From: Guadua angustifolia
Lineage: Eukaryota; Streptophyta; Magnoliopsida; Poales; Poaceae
Direction: 5' to 3'
Assembly (NCBI GenBank): GCA_036346375.1
Contig: CM070503.1
Coordinates: 62,001 to 126,000, forward strand
DNA length: 64,000 bases
Shown here: positions 11,901 through 23,975 of the stretch, in pieces
Layout: each line of letters opens with the position of its first letter
How positions within the stretch are numbered: the first letter of the stretch is position 1
The notes under the pieces: generated by a model
Databases searched by the model: none
Seen by the model: only the letters and a program-made list of their open reading frames with translations
What the model was told of the DNA's origin: nothing
Program-made: the position numbers and the translations under genes

Positions 11901-12132
11901 CTTGGGAAAGAAAAGGAAAGGCTTGGGCGCGGGAAGAAAAAGCGGAGTGAGGCCGATCGGCCGGAAATGAGGTGAAGGCGGGAAGTGGATTCGGAAAGTG
12001 GAAACTTGGAGCAAGGCCAAAAACGGAAAGGAGCACATAAAATTCGAAATAAAGTGAATTAAAATCTGAGAAAGTCAAGGAAAAACCAAATAAAATAAAT
12101 AAACTCATTTTTGAAATTTTTGGGTTATTTCA
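8986..12132 (-). mobile_element. Probable solo LTR of a large Ty3-gypsy-like retrotransposon
   Basis: A 3147-bp block begins TGTAACGGACCG and ends GGGTTATTTCA, giving TG...CA ends, and is flanked on both sides by ATGTT. In the minus orientation it starts TGAAATAACCC and ends CCGTTACA, a common plant LTR end. A TATATAAG box lies on the minus strand at 11465-11472 after a GC-rich upstream region, as expected for an LTR promoter. No gag-pol genes, PBS or second LTR are present. Several long GC-rich open frames (for example 11005-11583 and 11466-12038) are overlapping and mutually contradictory and are not taken as genes. The superfamily is inferred only from LTR size. Confidence 0.55.
11465..11472 (-). 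promoter_or_regulatory. TATA box inside the solo LTR
   Basis: TATATAAG on the minus strand, within GGCTATATAAGCC, about 660 bp from the LTR start at 12132. It is positioned as an LTR promoter and could drive read-through transcription toward lower coordinates. Confidence 0.4.
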
Positions 12133-12795
12133 ATGTTCTCTCAATGAGATGAAATCGGTCATACAAATTCACACAACTAGGTACGAATTTTCTCAATACT
12201 ACGAAACTAATTATGAAAAATCATAGTTCAAATTTCTTATTTGTAGAAAATTAACCGCGGCTCCATGCAAATAAATGAATGAGAGTATCGTATTATGTTG
12301 ATTATTACCCCTCGCACGGAGTAGAATTATTCAATACTTCAAAGCAAGCATCGTCCAATACTTCATAAGCACATTGCCTGCTACAAGGCAGGAGCGCGCA
12401 ATCCACATAATCTTTTACACATTGACACCATGGCCGAGTGTCGACGAGACAAAAATAGCCACTTTATCATATACATTACCATGTGTCTAAGACCGACGAG
12501 ATTAGACAAAATTTTGACCTAGTGCCGACAAGGCAAGGTCGCTACTCCATCAACATGTTCTTAATGAATAGGAGCGGACACTCTGTTGCTAGGCACTAAC
12601 GAGGCAAAGCATCATACACATCCACGCCTGATGAAGGCAGGAGTATATGACTGGACACCAACGTGGTGAAAGTCATCCTCTTCATTAACATATCCTGTCT
12701 ACGAATCGACACAAATGATGACTTACCATGACTGGGCATCGGCGAAACAAAGCCACCCGCATCACATCTGCATCTACACTAACATTATATATACA
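12133..12795. other. Spacer with degenerate tandem repeats
   Basis: No gene. From about 12370 to 12770 similar phrases recur at irregular spacing of roughly 50-70 bp (CGACGAGAC, CCGACGAGAT, GCCGACAAGGC, CACTAACGAGGCAAAG, CATCGGCGAAACAAAG). It looks like a decayed minisatellite or internal LTR repeat. Confidence 0.35.
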
Positions 12796-14230
12796 CTAGA
12801 TCAATGCCCGCGTGTTGCTATGAAAAATAAAATTGGTAATGAAACATAAAGGTCAAACAATAAAAGAAAATTGTACTACAAGATTAAACATCTATTTCTC
12901 CTGATTACAAAAAGTTTTTATGGTTGCTTCTCCAGTATAAATTAAAACCAAATATATTGTACGTAGCAATATATATTACCAATCTCAAAAATCAATCAAT
13001 CATTTTTATCCCTTTTTGCAATTTATATTACCAGCTCGCGTTCCTCTTCCTCTCGCTATGCCCGCAGCGCGCGCTCCTCGGCGCCGTTGACCTCGTCTTT
13101 CTTGTCGCCTCGCTCGTCTTCGTCATCCACCGCCTTCGCAGGGGCGACACGGGAGCTTCCACCGAGCACGAGGCGTTGCTGCCGAAGCCACCGCCATTCC
13201 GGACTACTAGCCGCTACGCGGTCGTACTCGGGGCGTCCGTCGTTTTCGCCGCGGCGTCCGCTGTCCTCCTCGCGTTCGCGTTCTTCCTCCTACCGAACAC
13301 GCCATGGCGTGCTGTGGAGTCCGCCTTCCTCGCCGCCCACTTCGTCGTGCAGACCATGGCCGCGTGGTCAGTCGTCTCGGAGAAAGGGGCCACCGCCGCC
13401 ACTCAGCCTTTGCACCTCCGCATCTTCTGGATCGCCATTGCCCTCAGCGCCGCGCTCTTCTCCGCTTCGGCGGTGGTTCGCTGCGCCGACGATTCGCTGC
13501 TCTTCCCAGATGACCCTCTCGCTTTTACCGGCCTACTCGTCTCCATGCCTCTGGCGTATCTATTCATCACTGGCTTCACCGGCCATGACGCTGGAGCCTA
13601 TGAAGGTGAACCAGAAAACACCAACGTCGAGGCGCCGCCACGTCGTGCACTATCGCGTCGTTCCTCTCTCTCGCGACGTTCAGCTGGATCAACCCGATTA
13701 TTTCCAAGGGATATGCCAATGACTCTCTCATCATCGACGCCCCATCGGTGTCGCCGAACAACCGCGCCGTTGTCGACGCTTTGTTCACGCCCAACTGCCG
13801 TGGCGGGGTCACGGCACCGGTGGGCATCGCGCTCTTGTCCTTCGCCGCGCGCATTACTCTTTCTGCGGCGCTCGCCTCCTCGCCTCATGGCCATGTACGC
13901 CGGTCCGTCACTTATTGATCAGTTCGTCGAGTTCATTCGTCGCGGCGGCACGACATGGGATATCTTGAATGAATTCTCTTGATTGATTCTGTAAAAACTG
14001 TATAGCATATATAAAGTATAAAATGAATGATTGGCCGACTATTAATTACCAGCAATAATCAGGGATTTTGCTATAATAATCAGCCATATTTAGAGAGATA
14101 TAGTTGGCTGTAAATCAGAAAAGAATAATTAGTTATAATGACCGGTCATTATTGGAGATATGACCGAGGGGGGAGGGGGCTAGGAAAAACAGGACCGCTG
14201 CCACCAACTGCAAATTTATATTAGTAGAGA
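12796..14230 (-). mobile_element. Helitron of 1435 bp carrying an ABCC transporter fragment
   Basis: On the minus strand the 5' end reads TCTCTACTAATATAAATTTG, preceded by A at 14231, and the 3' end reads GGGCATTGATCTAG, followed by T at 12795. Insertion between A and T is the Helitron rule. Subterminal sequence matches the larger Helitron at 1511-7665 at both ends. It has no Rep/helicase. Its cargo is on the opposite strand (13045-13975). Confidence 0.8.
13045..13975 (+). pseudogene. N-terminal fragment of an ABCC (MRP-type) transporter
   Basis: The main frame runs from about 13045 to 13620 and resembles the TMD0 region of plant ABCC full-size transporters: hydrophobic segments near VDLVFLVASLVFV, YAVVLGASVVF, LLAFAFFLLP, FWIAIALSAALFSASA and FTGLLVSMPLAYLFITG, with the typical WRAVESAFLAAHF and LLFPDD. 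After a frameshift near 13640 the next frame reads SFLSLATFSWINPIISKGYA, the start of the first transmembrane domain. After another shift it reads MYAGPSLIDQFVEFI and GGTTWDIL. Both nucleotide-binding domains are absent. ABCC proteins pump glutathione conjugates, anthocyanins or phytate into the vacuole; this piece cannot. A single open reading frame of 352 codons (12924-13982) crosses it but changes homology frame midway. Confidence 0.8.
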
Positions 14231-14964
14231 TATGAACGAGCTACATATAAAGATGACTACCATAGCATAGCCTAATCAGAGGTATTATGTAGGCAAGCCT
14301 ACAGATGTAATTAATAGGATGCTATGCAAAGGCACCAGAAATCAGTGGACTATGCAATCTCTAGCCAGATATTCTCCTTAGCAAACACTTGGAAAATAAA
14401 AGATGAAGTCTTACATGTGTATGCAATTTTGTATATACAATAAAGAATTAATGAAATGCAGTCTTCCTTGTTTATTAATTTGTGTTTTCACAAACAGTCC
14501 ATTTGAGCCACGCGGAGCGTTACTGATCACAACACTTGCAGAATTTCTTAACCAATCATATCGCCTCAATTTCTTATCTTCTGTAAGCATCAAAACTCTG
14601 CACATGTAATAATTTTTTGAGAGGTGATTCCATACTTTTCTTTTCTTTTTTAAAAAGACGGAACGTAATCTAGTCATTTGCAATTGAAGCTCATCTTAAA
14701 CCAAACATGAAAGCGGGAAAATGTCACAATGTTCTTCTCTGTTTCAACTTCAGACACACACACACATAAAAGGGGGGAAAGACCCATAAAAGTAAAAACG
14801 AAAAAAAAGAAAAGAGGCGAGCTCATGCTATTTAAGAAACGAGCATGCGTTTCAAAGCAGTATTATCAAAATGCATGATACTGCTCCGAAATTATAGGCC
14901 CGTTTACTGAAAGTAGCATGGAATCACACCTAAATTGAATCAAGAAATGCAGCGCTTGTCGTTC
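14231..14964. other. Spacer between Helitron and GH9 gene
   Basis: AT-rich, no supported gene. The part nearest 14964 is presumably the GH9 3' UTR. A short open stretch on the plus strand (14490-14609) has no recognisable family. Confidence 0.4.
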
Positions 14965-17705
14965 TCAGGCCGTCTTGTAGTTGACGACGGAGATCTTGGC
15001 CGCGGGGCCGCCCTGGATGTAGACGATGGTGAGCTGCTCGCCGGGTTCGAGCCTCGCGAGCCACGAGGGGAGCTCGTACATGTCCTTCTCCTTGGTGCTG
15101 GAGACGCCGTAGATGGGGCCGGACAGCTTGATGTGCAGCTTCAGGTACGTGATGGGATGCCCGCACGTGTTCTTGGCCGTCACGACGTGCCGGTAGTAGT
15201 CAACGCCGTTGGTGTTCCACGAGCTGCTCACCGTGTGCACGAACTCCAACGGCGAGCCACCTGACAGAGGGAAACAGGATAAGCTCTGCTGTATTAGAAT
15301 CAACCTGAGATGGAGATCGACGATGTTGCTTTGATTGTATCAGTGCTAGCTTGCTTACCCTTTGATGGCGATGAGTCTTGTGGCGGCGCGTAAGCGGGCT
15401 GTTATCTGCAATTAGTTACGACAATACTCAGTCCATCGTTCAGCGAATAATCATAAACGATGTCACGAACTAATGCATGGTATCTGAATTCTGAATGTGA
15501 GTGATCCTGCATGCTACGTACGTACCGGAGGCAGCGGCTGGTTCGGCGGCGAGGCGGGCGAAGACGCCGCAGATGGGCGCGTTGCCGGCGAGGTTGGGCT
15601 CGGCGTGCTGGTAGTTGCAACGGTCGTCGACGAAGGCGTCGTTGCCGTCGGGGCCGCCGACGAGCGCGCCCTGTAGGACGTTGGGGTCGGCGCCCTTGCT
15701 GTTGTAGTACTTGTCGAAGCCGTCCATGCATCCGATCGTGGAGTTCATGGCGTAGATGGACGGGATGGACGCGCCGCGGTGGTGCACGTGCGTCGGGAAG
15801 CTGCTGCCATAGCCCACCATGTAGCTCATCGCCTTGGGATTCTTGCCCAGGATGTAGTCCACCTGGGACTTGGCGAAGCTGAGGATCTCGGATGGCTTGA
15901 CCTCGCCGTCGGGGCACTTGAGGGTGCCCTGCGACACGGCGAGGTAGTCGGCGTAGACGGTGAGGAGGAAGGTTGAGGAGCTCACGTACTGCATGTTGTT
16001 CCAGTCGTCCACGTACAGGAGACCGCCTACATATATAACATCAGGTTGACATGAATGATCGATCGAGCACGAGTAGGATTAATTCAAACACAACTGAAGT
16101 GAAGCCCAAATTTTTTTCCTTAAATTAATACTGTACCAGGTGTCATCCTGACGTTGCGGCCGTTGTTCTTCTGGAGGCAGGAGCAGAGGAAGAACTCGGC
16201 CTTGGCCTGGTACTGCTTCAGCGTGGCGGCGTAGCCGGCGCTGCCGCCCTCGAAGAGCACCTGGCGTTCCATGGCAGGCGGCAACGAATTAAGCGTACTA
16301 AATACTGTCGAGTGATCGATCTATCGATGCAGTAAACTTAGCGGCGCGCGCATGGCTGTACCTTGGAGAGGAGGACTTGGAGGCCGGCGTACTTGTTGTC
16401 CCAGGAGAACTCGAGGACGGCCCAGCCGGTTCCGCCGAAGGCCTCGGCGTTCTGGGAGACGTAGTGGAGGTAGACCTCGTCGCCGGTCGCCTCGTACAGC
16501 CACGCCGCCGCCCACAGCAGCTCGTCCTAAAAATCAATTTTTGTGCGTCTCATTTTGGCATCAGACATCACAGTAGGTGTACCGTGGACGTGTGGCGCCA
16601 CCTGAAAACTCAACAATGCAAACCTGCAAAGTTAGTTAATTACCTGGTAACCGGAACCGGAAGGATAGAACTTCTTGGCGCTCTGCAGGGCGTCATCATA
16701 TTTGCCTCTGAATGTGTCGGCAAATGTGAAGAGCTGACAAACACGACAGCAACATTTCAGTTCAATGCTCTCGAGTCTGAACTTCAAATCTCATAGTGAC
16801 ACAGCATGCACTACGTACTGTACCATAGCGCTATCTCGTGACTCAAGACTATACCGTACCTGCTTGGCGTGCAGGAGGAGGAGGTCGGCGTACGTGGAGT
16901 CGTAGGGCCTGAACGCCTTGGCAGCGGCAGCAAGCGCGGCCGCCGTCTCGCCGGCGACCTCCGATCCCGGGTGGTTGGTGTCGATCTTGTAGGCTGTCCT
17001 CGGCGTCGTCATGTCCTCCGCGCGCTCCCAGCACAGGTGGTCACTGTCCCCATCACCGACCTGCGGGTCCAAAGTTGCAAGACTGTGAACTAGCAGGTAG
17101 ACATGGACTGAGCTTGCAAATTGGAGCAAGCTGTTCGGAGGATGGGCATAGCGACCTGGACCCAGAGGACATTGGGCTCGGTGTGGGCCTTGAGGAAGTA
17201 GTTGGCGCCCCAGCGGATGGCGTCGAGGGCGCGGTTGAGGTTGTTGGCGGCGACCATCTCCTTCTCGAACTCGAGCACCCCCCACGACAGCATCGTCACC
17301 GCGTACGCCATCGGGAACCCGAACTTCACGTGGTCACCCGAGTCGTAGTACCCGCCCACCAAATCCACCTGCAGATAGATGTATGTGCACATGCACACGC
17401 ACGCACGCACATATGTTCGTAAGTAGTACCAGCGTACGTATATCGGAATTAATCCGTGGCTCTGATCGCGATTGGATGGATGGGGCGTGCGTATACGTAC
17501 CCCCTGGGAGAAGCCGTCTGTGAGGGCGGAGTCGCCGCGCCACTGGACGCGGCGGTCGGCGGGGAGCTTGCCGGACCGCTGCGCCTCGAAGAACAGCAGG
17601 CACTTGTTGAACGCGCCGGCGTAGTCGAACGACGACGCCTCCGCCGCGAGGAGGAGCCGCCGCTAGCAGCAAGGTGGCCGACGTCTTGGTGGTCAACCGC
17701 GCCAT
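14965..17705 (-). CDS. GH9 endo-beta-1,4-glucanase with C-terminal CBM49, two frameshifts
   Basis: Exons on the minus strand: 17501-17705, 17156-17368, 16860-17060, 16644-16733, 16362-16526, 16137-16260, 15526-16026, 15359-15405 and 14965-15260, all GT-AG. The mature part starts FDYAGAFNKCLLFFEAQRSG. Catalytic landmarks are GYYDSGDHVKFGFPMA (Asp pair), HVHHRGASIP and the acid HAEPNLAGNAP. The last exon is a CBM49 domain (PLEFVHTVSSSWN to IQGGPAAKISVVNYK), as in secreted class-C plant cellulases. These enzymes cut beta-1,4-glucan in the cell wall. Two problems are visible. The ATG at 17705 is out of frame with LLLAAEASSFDY, and the latter frame has a TAG just upstream and no ATG. In exon 15359-15405 one base is missing between the frames of DNSPL and APPQDSSPSKG, which puts the CBM49 out of frame. 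It is a recent pseudogene or carries two sequence errors. Confidence 0.88.
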
Positions 17706-17784
17706 GTCTCGACCTTAGGTAATAGGTAAGGCAACGTCGTCGTCGTCGTCGACCGTCTGCAATGGCGGGAGAGCCCGGGGCGGG

Positions 17785-17791
17785 ATTTATA
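17785..17791 (-). promoter_or_regulatory. TATA box of the GH9 gene
   Basis: TATAAAT on the minus strand in CCGTATAAATCCCGCC, about 80 bp upstream of the ATG at 17705. The spacing fits a short GC-rich 5' UTR. Confidence 0.55.
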
Positions 17792-17799
17792 CGGATCGG

Positions 17800-18377
17800 G
17801 GAGTGCGCGGCCGGCCGTGACATGGTGCCTGGCACGTAGCTAGGAATGGAGAAGATCGAGCCTGAGTTTGAGCCATGCACGTCTTGGAGCCCGGACACAG
17901 AAATGGCTGCAACTCATGTAGTACTAGTAGTAGAATAATGGACAATCGACAGGATTAAATGCTACTGCATATAAAAAATGGAGGGTTTTACGTAATTGGG
18001 GATTCGTGGGGTCCTGGTGTCGGCAACAAATTGTGTCGGCTCTGAGGCTCCATATGCTTAATACTAATTAGTTGATTTAAAGGAATGTTAGCATGGCAAT
18101 GGTCACACTGTGCATCGCACATTGATCATTTGATCGATCTCGAGTCGGTCTGCGAATGGCCGACCTAATGCGAATGATTATCCCGTGCCATCATTCTGCA
18201 CGTCGAAGGTCAAACCGTAGATATATAGGACGAAGACGCGAGACAAATCACTCATTTGTGGGCTCTGGTTGGTCAATTCGTTGTATAAAGCCTACTTTGG
18301 GAATATAAACCACAATATGGGCCTACCAAATCAATACGACAACAGCCTACATGAAACAGGAAGTTAGCTACAATTAA
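17800..18377. other. Upstream region of the GH9 gene
   Basis: No gene supported. Ordinary AT-rich grass spacer, with the promoter at its left end and a MITE at its right. Confidence 0.4.
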
Positions 18378-18607
18378 GGGTCTGTTTGGTAGAGCTCCAG
18401 ATTTTAGCTTCTCCTGAAATCTGAAACTTGTAGGCTAAAATAAAGTGAATTAAGTTTATATTTTTGGTCTAAAATGTAAACAAAATGATCTATCTAAATC
18501 TCTTAATGTACTCATAGCTCTAGCTTCATAAATCTGGTGAAGCTAAAATTTTCAGCTTCACCAGATTCTCAGAATCTGGACAAGCTGAATCCCTGCCAAA
18601 CAGGCCC
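18378..18607. mobile_element. 230-bp Tourist-like MITE, copy 1
   Basis: Starts GGGTCTGTTTGGTAGAGCTC and ends with the near-inverse CCAAACAGGCCC. Flanked by TAA on both sides (18375-18377 and 18608-18610), the PIF/Harbinger target preference. Closely similar to 44445-44674, which has exactly the same length. Confidence 0.8.
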
Positions 18608-18903
18608 TAAGCCCCTAAGGTATGTGCAATGTTGAGCATGGACTACATGGTAACAGGAGGGTGCAAGTGGGGCGGGCTGCGGACAACCCAAGACGCACTG
18701 CTGTGGTCATTGGGTCATTTGCGCTTCCGCTAGCTCATAATCTTGATGTCATGAGCGTTCTATGCATTTGCGGTGGCCCGCAAGGCTGCTTAGTACTAGT
18801 TAGTGGATGCTTAGCTTAGCACATGATCCGATCACAAATAGCTGTCCTTTTGATATAGATACGTTCGCAAAACTCAGTTTTGATTACTAATTTATATTAT
18901 AAT

Positions 18904-19031
18904 TGTTATGAATAGCACTTGTATTCATCAAGAGGCCAATGGGCCAGAATATATACATGTACACAAGGGTATAAAGGGAAAGCCTATATTAGGCAATATC
19001 TATACAAGGTATACCAAGATACTGTCTAACA
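18904..19031 (-). repeat. 3' LTR of the copia element
   Basis: 128 bp; five substitutions relative to the other LTR by eye. It is preceded on the minus strand by the purine tract GAGGGGGGG. Confidence 0.92.
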
Positions 19032-19346
19032 CCCCCCCTCAAACTCATGGTGGATCTACAACACTGAGTTTGGAGAGGTAAAAACTATGATAGGCTCTAG
19101 TTTATGTATTCGTGAAGAAATCTGCTAACTGAAGCTCTGAAGGCACATATTGAAGAGCCACAACCTGATCCTGTACCTATGACCTCATGTAAGAAGCATC
19201 AACACCAATATGCTTGGTGAGTTCATGCTTCACTGGATCTCAAGCAATGCTGATAGCACCTGTACTGTCAGATAAAAGAGGAGTCGGTGTAGAAACAGAA
19301 ACACCAAAATCCTCAAGTAATCACCGTAGCCAAGTAATCTCTGCTG

Positions 19347-20148
19347 TCAAAAGAGCCATAGCCATAACTCAGCCTCGGACTCGAGCGAGAAATGCTGCTT
19401 CTTAGTCTTCCAAGCAATGAGAGAACCACCAAGAAAAACACAGTAAGCAGAAAGAGATCGACGATCAGAGTGATCACTAGCCCATGTAGCATCAGAGTAT
19501 GCCCGAGTCAGAAGAGTCAAGCGTGGAAAGAAAAGATGGCGAGAGATAGTTCCACGAAGATATCGTAGAACACGAAGAAGATGACTATAGTGGAGCTGAG
19601 TGGGAGCAGAAACGAACTGACTCAAGATATGGACTGGATACGAAATGTCAGGACGAGTGACACCAAGGTAAACAAGACTCCCAACAAGATGGCGATAGCA
19701 AGTAGGATCCTCAAGAGGTTCACCATCAGTAGATCGAAGGTAAACATTGAGCTCCATGGGAGTCTCAGCTTGTACGCTCATCAGTGAGAGAAGCACGATC
19801 AAGAAGATCCTGGATATACTTCTCCTGGGAGAGAAAGAAGCCCTCAGATGTAGAAGAAACCTCAATCCCAAGAAAGTAACGAAGAGGATCTAGATTGGAC
19901 ATGAGAAACTGCTCACTGAGACGAGCCTTTACAAAGGCAATATACTGAGAATCATCTCCAGTAATGATCATGTCATCAACATATAGAAGGAGAAGAGTCC
20001 GACCTCGAGAAGAGGTGTGAACAAAAAGCACAAGATCATGAGCACTTGCAGAGAAGCTAGCTGCAGTGATCACAGAAGAAAAACGCTCAAACCAAGCACG
20101 AGGGGCTTGCTTGAGCCCATAAAGAGAGCGACGAAGCCGACAAACCAT
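19347..20148 (-). pseudogene. copia reverse transcriptase and RNase H region
   Basis: Two frames joined near 19765-19870. The first has SLYGLKQAPRAW, the catalytic YVDDMIITGDD and LGIEVSSTSEGFFLSQ, typical of copia reverse transcriptase. The second has CYRHLVGSLVYLGVTRPDIS and the RNase H blocks YSDATWASD and SLSAYCVFLGGSLIAWK. The upstream part of RT (20160-20880) is present but interrupted by stops. Confidence 0.88.
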
Positions 20149-20888
20149 GCCCTCAGAATGAATACCCGGTGGTGGTCAGATATAGACCTCCTCATGCAGC
20201 TCACCATTAAGAAAGCATTCTTGACATCAAGTTGAGAGATAGACTACTCACGGACAGAGGCCACAACAAGGAGAGTGTGAACAGTGGTCATGTGAGCCAC
20301 AGGTGCAAAAGTCTCATCATAATCACGACCATACTCCTATTGAAAACCACGTGCCACAAGACGAGCCTTGTAGCGCTCAAGAGAACCATCAGAGCGAGTC
20401 TTAATCTTATAAACCCACTTGCATGTAATGGGACGGACATGTAGAGGAAGAGGTACAAGATCCCACGTGCCAGTGCGCTCAAGGGCAGCAAGCTCCTCCG
20501 CCATCGCATGCTGCCATTCCTAATGAATAACAGCATCACGGTAAGAAGTCGGCTCGGCCAGAGCGGCACCAACAAAGCCAAGGCGCTCAGGAGGCCGAAT
20601 AGACTGTCGATCGCGAAGAGCGTAACAGGGAGGAGACACTGAAGAAGATGGCTCATCAGAAGAGGATGGCATAGCAGAAGAATCCTCAGCTCGAGGACGA
20701 CGAGTGTAGTATAGAGGATAGGAAGGAACAATATCGTAAGAAGCCTTTGGAGGAGAGGTCGGTGGTGAAGGAACCGGCGATAAAGGAGATGCCGATTGTG
20801 AAAGAGGAAAAGTGACAACTGGAGTATCAGGAAAGGTCAGGAAAGATAGTGGTTCAACAAAGGATGTAGGTGAAGAAGAAGAACGAGG

Positions 20889-21557
20889 TTAGAAGGGACG
20901 AGACTCATCAAAAGTAACATCCCGTGAGATCTGCATGCGTCGACCAACAGGATCCCAACAACGATATCCCTTATGCTCAGCACTATATCCCAGAAAGACA
21001 CACTCAACATATTGAGCAGTCAGCTTGGTGCGTTCGCGAGGTGCAAGAAGAACATAGCACACACACCCAAAAAGGCGAAGTCCAAAATAATCAGGAGGCA
21101 TACCACAAAGACGCTCCACTAGAATCCCACCCTTTAGAGTAGAAGAAGGTTGAATATTGGTCAAGTAGGTAGCAGTGGAAACAGCCTCAGCCCAGAAGTG
21201 AGGCGGAACAGCGGAAGCAAGCATAAGAGCACGAGCTGTCTCAAGAAGATGACGATGTTTGCGCTCAACCACACCATTCTGAGCATGAGCACCAGGACAT
21301 GAAAACTGAGAAAGAGTGCCCTGTGTAGCAAGAAAAGCTCGAAGAGCTCCTGATAGATACTCCCCTGCCGAGTCAGCACGAAGAACTCGAATTGGAGAGT
21401 CAAACTGAGTGCGAACCATAGTGGCAAAATTCTTATAGATAGATAAAGCCTCACTACGAGAGGACATAAAATATATCCAAGTGTGGCGAGAGAAATCATC
21501 TATAAAAAGAATATAATATTTATGACCCCCTTTTGAAACGAAAGGAGCGGACCTCAA
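20889..21557 (-). pseudogene. copia integrase core
   Basis: An open frame of about 220 codons with the rve core: FIDDFSRHTWIYFM, VLRADSAGEYLS and GVVERKHRHLLETAR, followed by LFGCVCYVLLAPRERTKL and the typical VFLGYSAEHKGYRCWDP. It lies between gag and RT as copia requires. The zinc-binding GAG-pre-integrase part just upstream (about 21560-21870) is frameshifted. Confidence 0.88.
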
Positions 21558-22199
21558 ACATCAGAATGAACAAGATCAAAAGGACGTTGTGATATAGACT
21601 CACTAGAATGATATGTAAGTTGTAGCTGTTTGCCAAGCTTACAACCCATACAGTGTAAAGAGGCATCACCAGACATAGAGCCTAAAAGACCACGATGAAC
21701 TAAAGAAGATAGATGTGAATCACAAAGATGGCCTAAACGGTGATGCCATTGAGCAAAAGTCCCAGTAGAAGAAGCAACGGATGCTGAACTGGTAGAGGAA
21801 ACAGAGAGACTGGCAGAGGCAGCGGAAGATAGATGAAGCTAGTCAAGCTCCCAAAGACGCTGAGAGTCATGGCGGCGAGGGCCACTCCCAACTAGAGCCC
21901 CATGTGACGATCCTGAACACAACAGAGTTAGAATCAAGAATAACCCGACAACCATGATCAGTAAGTTGGCCATCGGATATGAGCTGCATGGTCAGTTTAG
22001 GAACATAAGAAACAGCAGGAACATGAAAAGAGGACGACGAAAGAGTACCTCGCCTCGCAATGTAAAGAGAAGTACCATTTGCGGTCTGCACAGTGGTAGG
22101 AGCAACAAGAGGACTAATGGAATGTAGACTCGTAGGATCAGATGTCATATGAAAAGAAGCTCCAAAGTCAAGAATCCATGGTGTGTTACCTGATGAGGA

Positions 22200-23280
22200 G
22201 GGTGGTCTCTCATTGAAGATCGAGGCGTAACCAAATAGAACTCATGCGTGTAGAGGCAACCATGCGACGTAATAGCGTAAGAATTTCCTGAGTGGAGTCA
22301 GAACCAACAGAAGTCTGCTGAGGAGGAGTCCGCTGAGAGGAGACGCCTGAGCCTCCATTGCTCTTAGGAGGACGGTTACTTCGACGAGCAAGATCCTTCT
22401 TCTTCCGGTAGCAGAACTGCTCCACATGGCCATTTTTGTCGCAGTAGGTGCAGTGAAGACCCCACCCCTAATGGCTTAAATCAAGTAGGCGCCATCGACG
22501 GAGGAGTAGAACGAGGCGCCGCCAAGATCGAGGGAGACACCAGAGAGCCAAGACCACGAAGACGAGTCTCCTCAAGACTGAATAGTCAGTAAGAGCCTCC
22601 AATAGAGTCACACGAGGATGACGAGCAAGCAAGCGGGCACGAATCTGCTCAAATTCAGCCAAGACGGTCGAAAGTCGAGATGCGTGAAGCTCAAATGAGA
22701 GTGCTGACGCTGACAACACTGGCAAGTTCGGCAAACCTCCGGTCCTAGAGAATCAAGCCGACGCCACACCGAAGATAGCTGTGCATAGAATTCATCCACA
22801 GTAGAATCACCTCGTCAGAAGCGATCGCTCTGTCGCCGCACAACAAAGAAGATAGTGAGTCACCAGCAGGTTCATAGCGATCACAAAGATGTGCCTACAT
22901 CAAATGTGCTGAAGACAAAGCAACAATGTCATCAGTAAGATGCATCTCCATGCTAGCAACCAAAATAGCAGAGGCACGAACATCTTCATCAATCCATGTT
23001 TTGTAAGCAGTAAACTGATTCTGAAAAGACTCCATGGCATCAGCATAATCATCAGAGGCCTTCTGGCGAGCATCATCGGTCTCCTTGGAAAGAACAGGCA
23101 TGGCAGGAGGAGTAGGATGAAGCGGACAAGATAGTTCACCAGTAAGAAACTCCCAAAAGCGCTGACCACGCATGTGAAGACGCATATGAAGAGCCCAATC
23201 TCGATAATTGAGACCATCAAAGATAACCGGCAGCGAGGAACAGAAACAGTCCCCGAAGAAGAGCCTGCAAACGACGTCAT
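22200..23280 (-). pseudogene. copia gag region with CCHC zinc knuckle
   Basis: The N-terminal part starts near 23278 (MTSFAGSSSGTV) and changes frame before WALHMRLHMRGQRFWEFL and YADAMESFQNQFTAYKTW, typical of copia gag. A zinc knuckle CTYCDKNGHVEQFC lies at about 22410-22455. Several frame changes break the protein. Confidence 0.78.
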
Positions 23281-23975
23281 TTTTTTATCAATCTAAGAAA
23301 AGAACAAAAACTCAAACCACACCGAACACAAGAAGCCGGACCGGATCAAGCCAAGACTCAAGCCACACCGGAACAGGCGATGACGCCTGAGACAGGCGAG
23401 CGATACTTCTCCACAGTTCTCGCGCACGGCCGATGGCGACGCGAGGGACGCCGAGATCGGAGGCGAGAGCCGAGCGGCCGATGGAGCGACGACTGGGGAA
23501 CCTAAAGCGGTGAGTCTTGAAAGGCGGCCGAGCGAGCGAGCGCCAAGGAGCAGGCAGCCGAGAATCCCGATGCGGCGGATCGGTGCGACGAAGATGAACT
23601 TCGGGCGAAGAAGCCTACTCGGAGATAGGCGCCGGCTGAAGTGGCACGATTGGGAGAGCTGCGTTCGGGCGCAGCTGTCAGCAGCTTGGAGGAAGCCGCG
23701 CGGAGGCCGACAAAGCGGCGGGATCTTGCACGGGCGCCGAAGACGATGACGCGGGGCGCACCGGTGAGGCGACGCGATGAGGAGGACGGCGCTGTGGCGA
23801 CGAGCGACGAAGCCGGCCGAAACCGATCCAATCGGATGAAGATGAACAGGTTCGATCCAACCTGGTTCGGATGAAGATGAGCGGCTGGAGGAGGCGACGA
23901 GAAGAGTTGCCGAAAAAGAAGAGGCGCAAGTGCAACGCCAGCGAGGAAAACCCTAAATCCTAGGCTCTGATACCA

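Noticed and set aside
11005..12038. Several overlapping open frames of 100-190 codons
   Set aside because: They lie in the GC-rich part of the inferred solo LTR, contradict each other on both strands and have no recognisable motif.
15402..15917. Arg-rich frame overlapping the largest GH9 exon
   Set aside because: Alternative frame of the GH9 coding exon.
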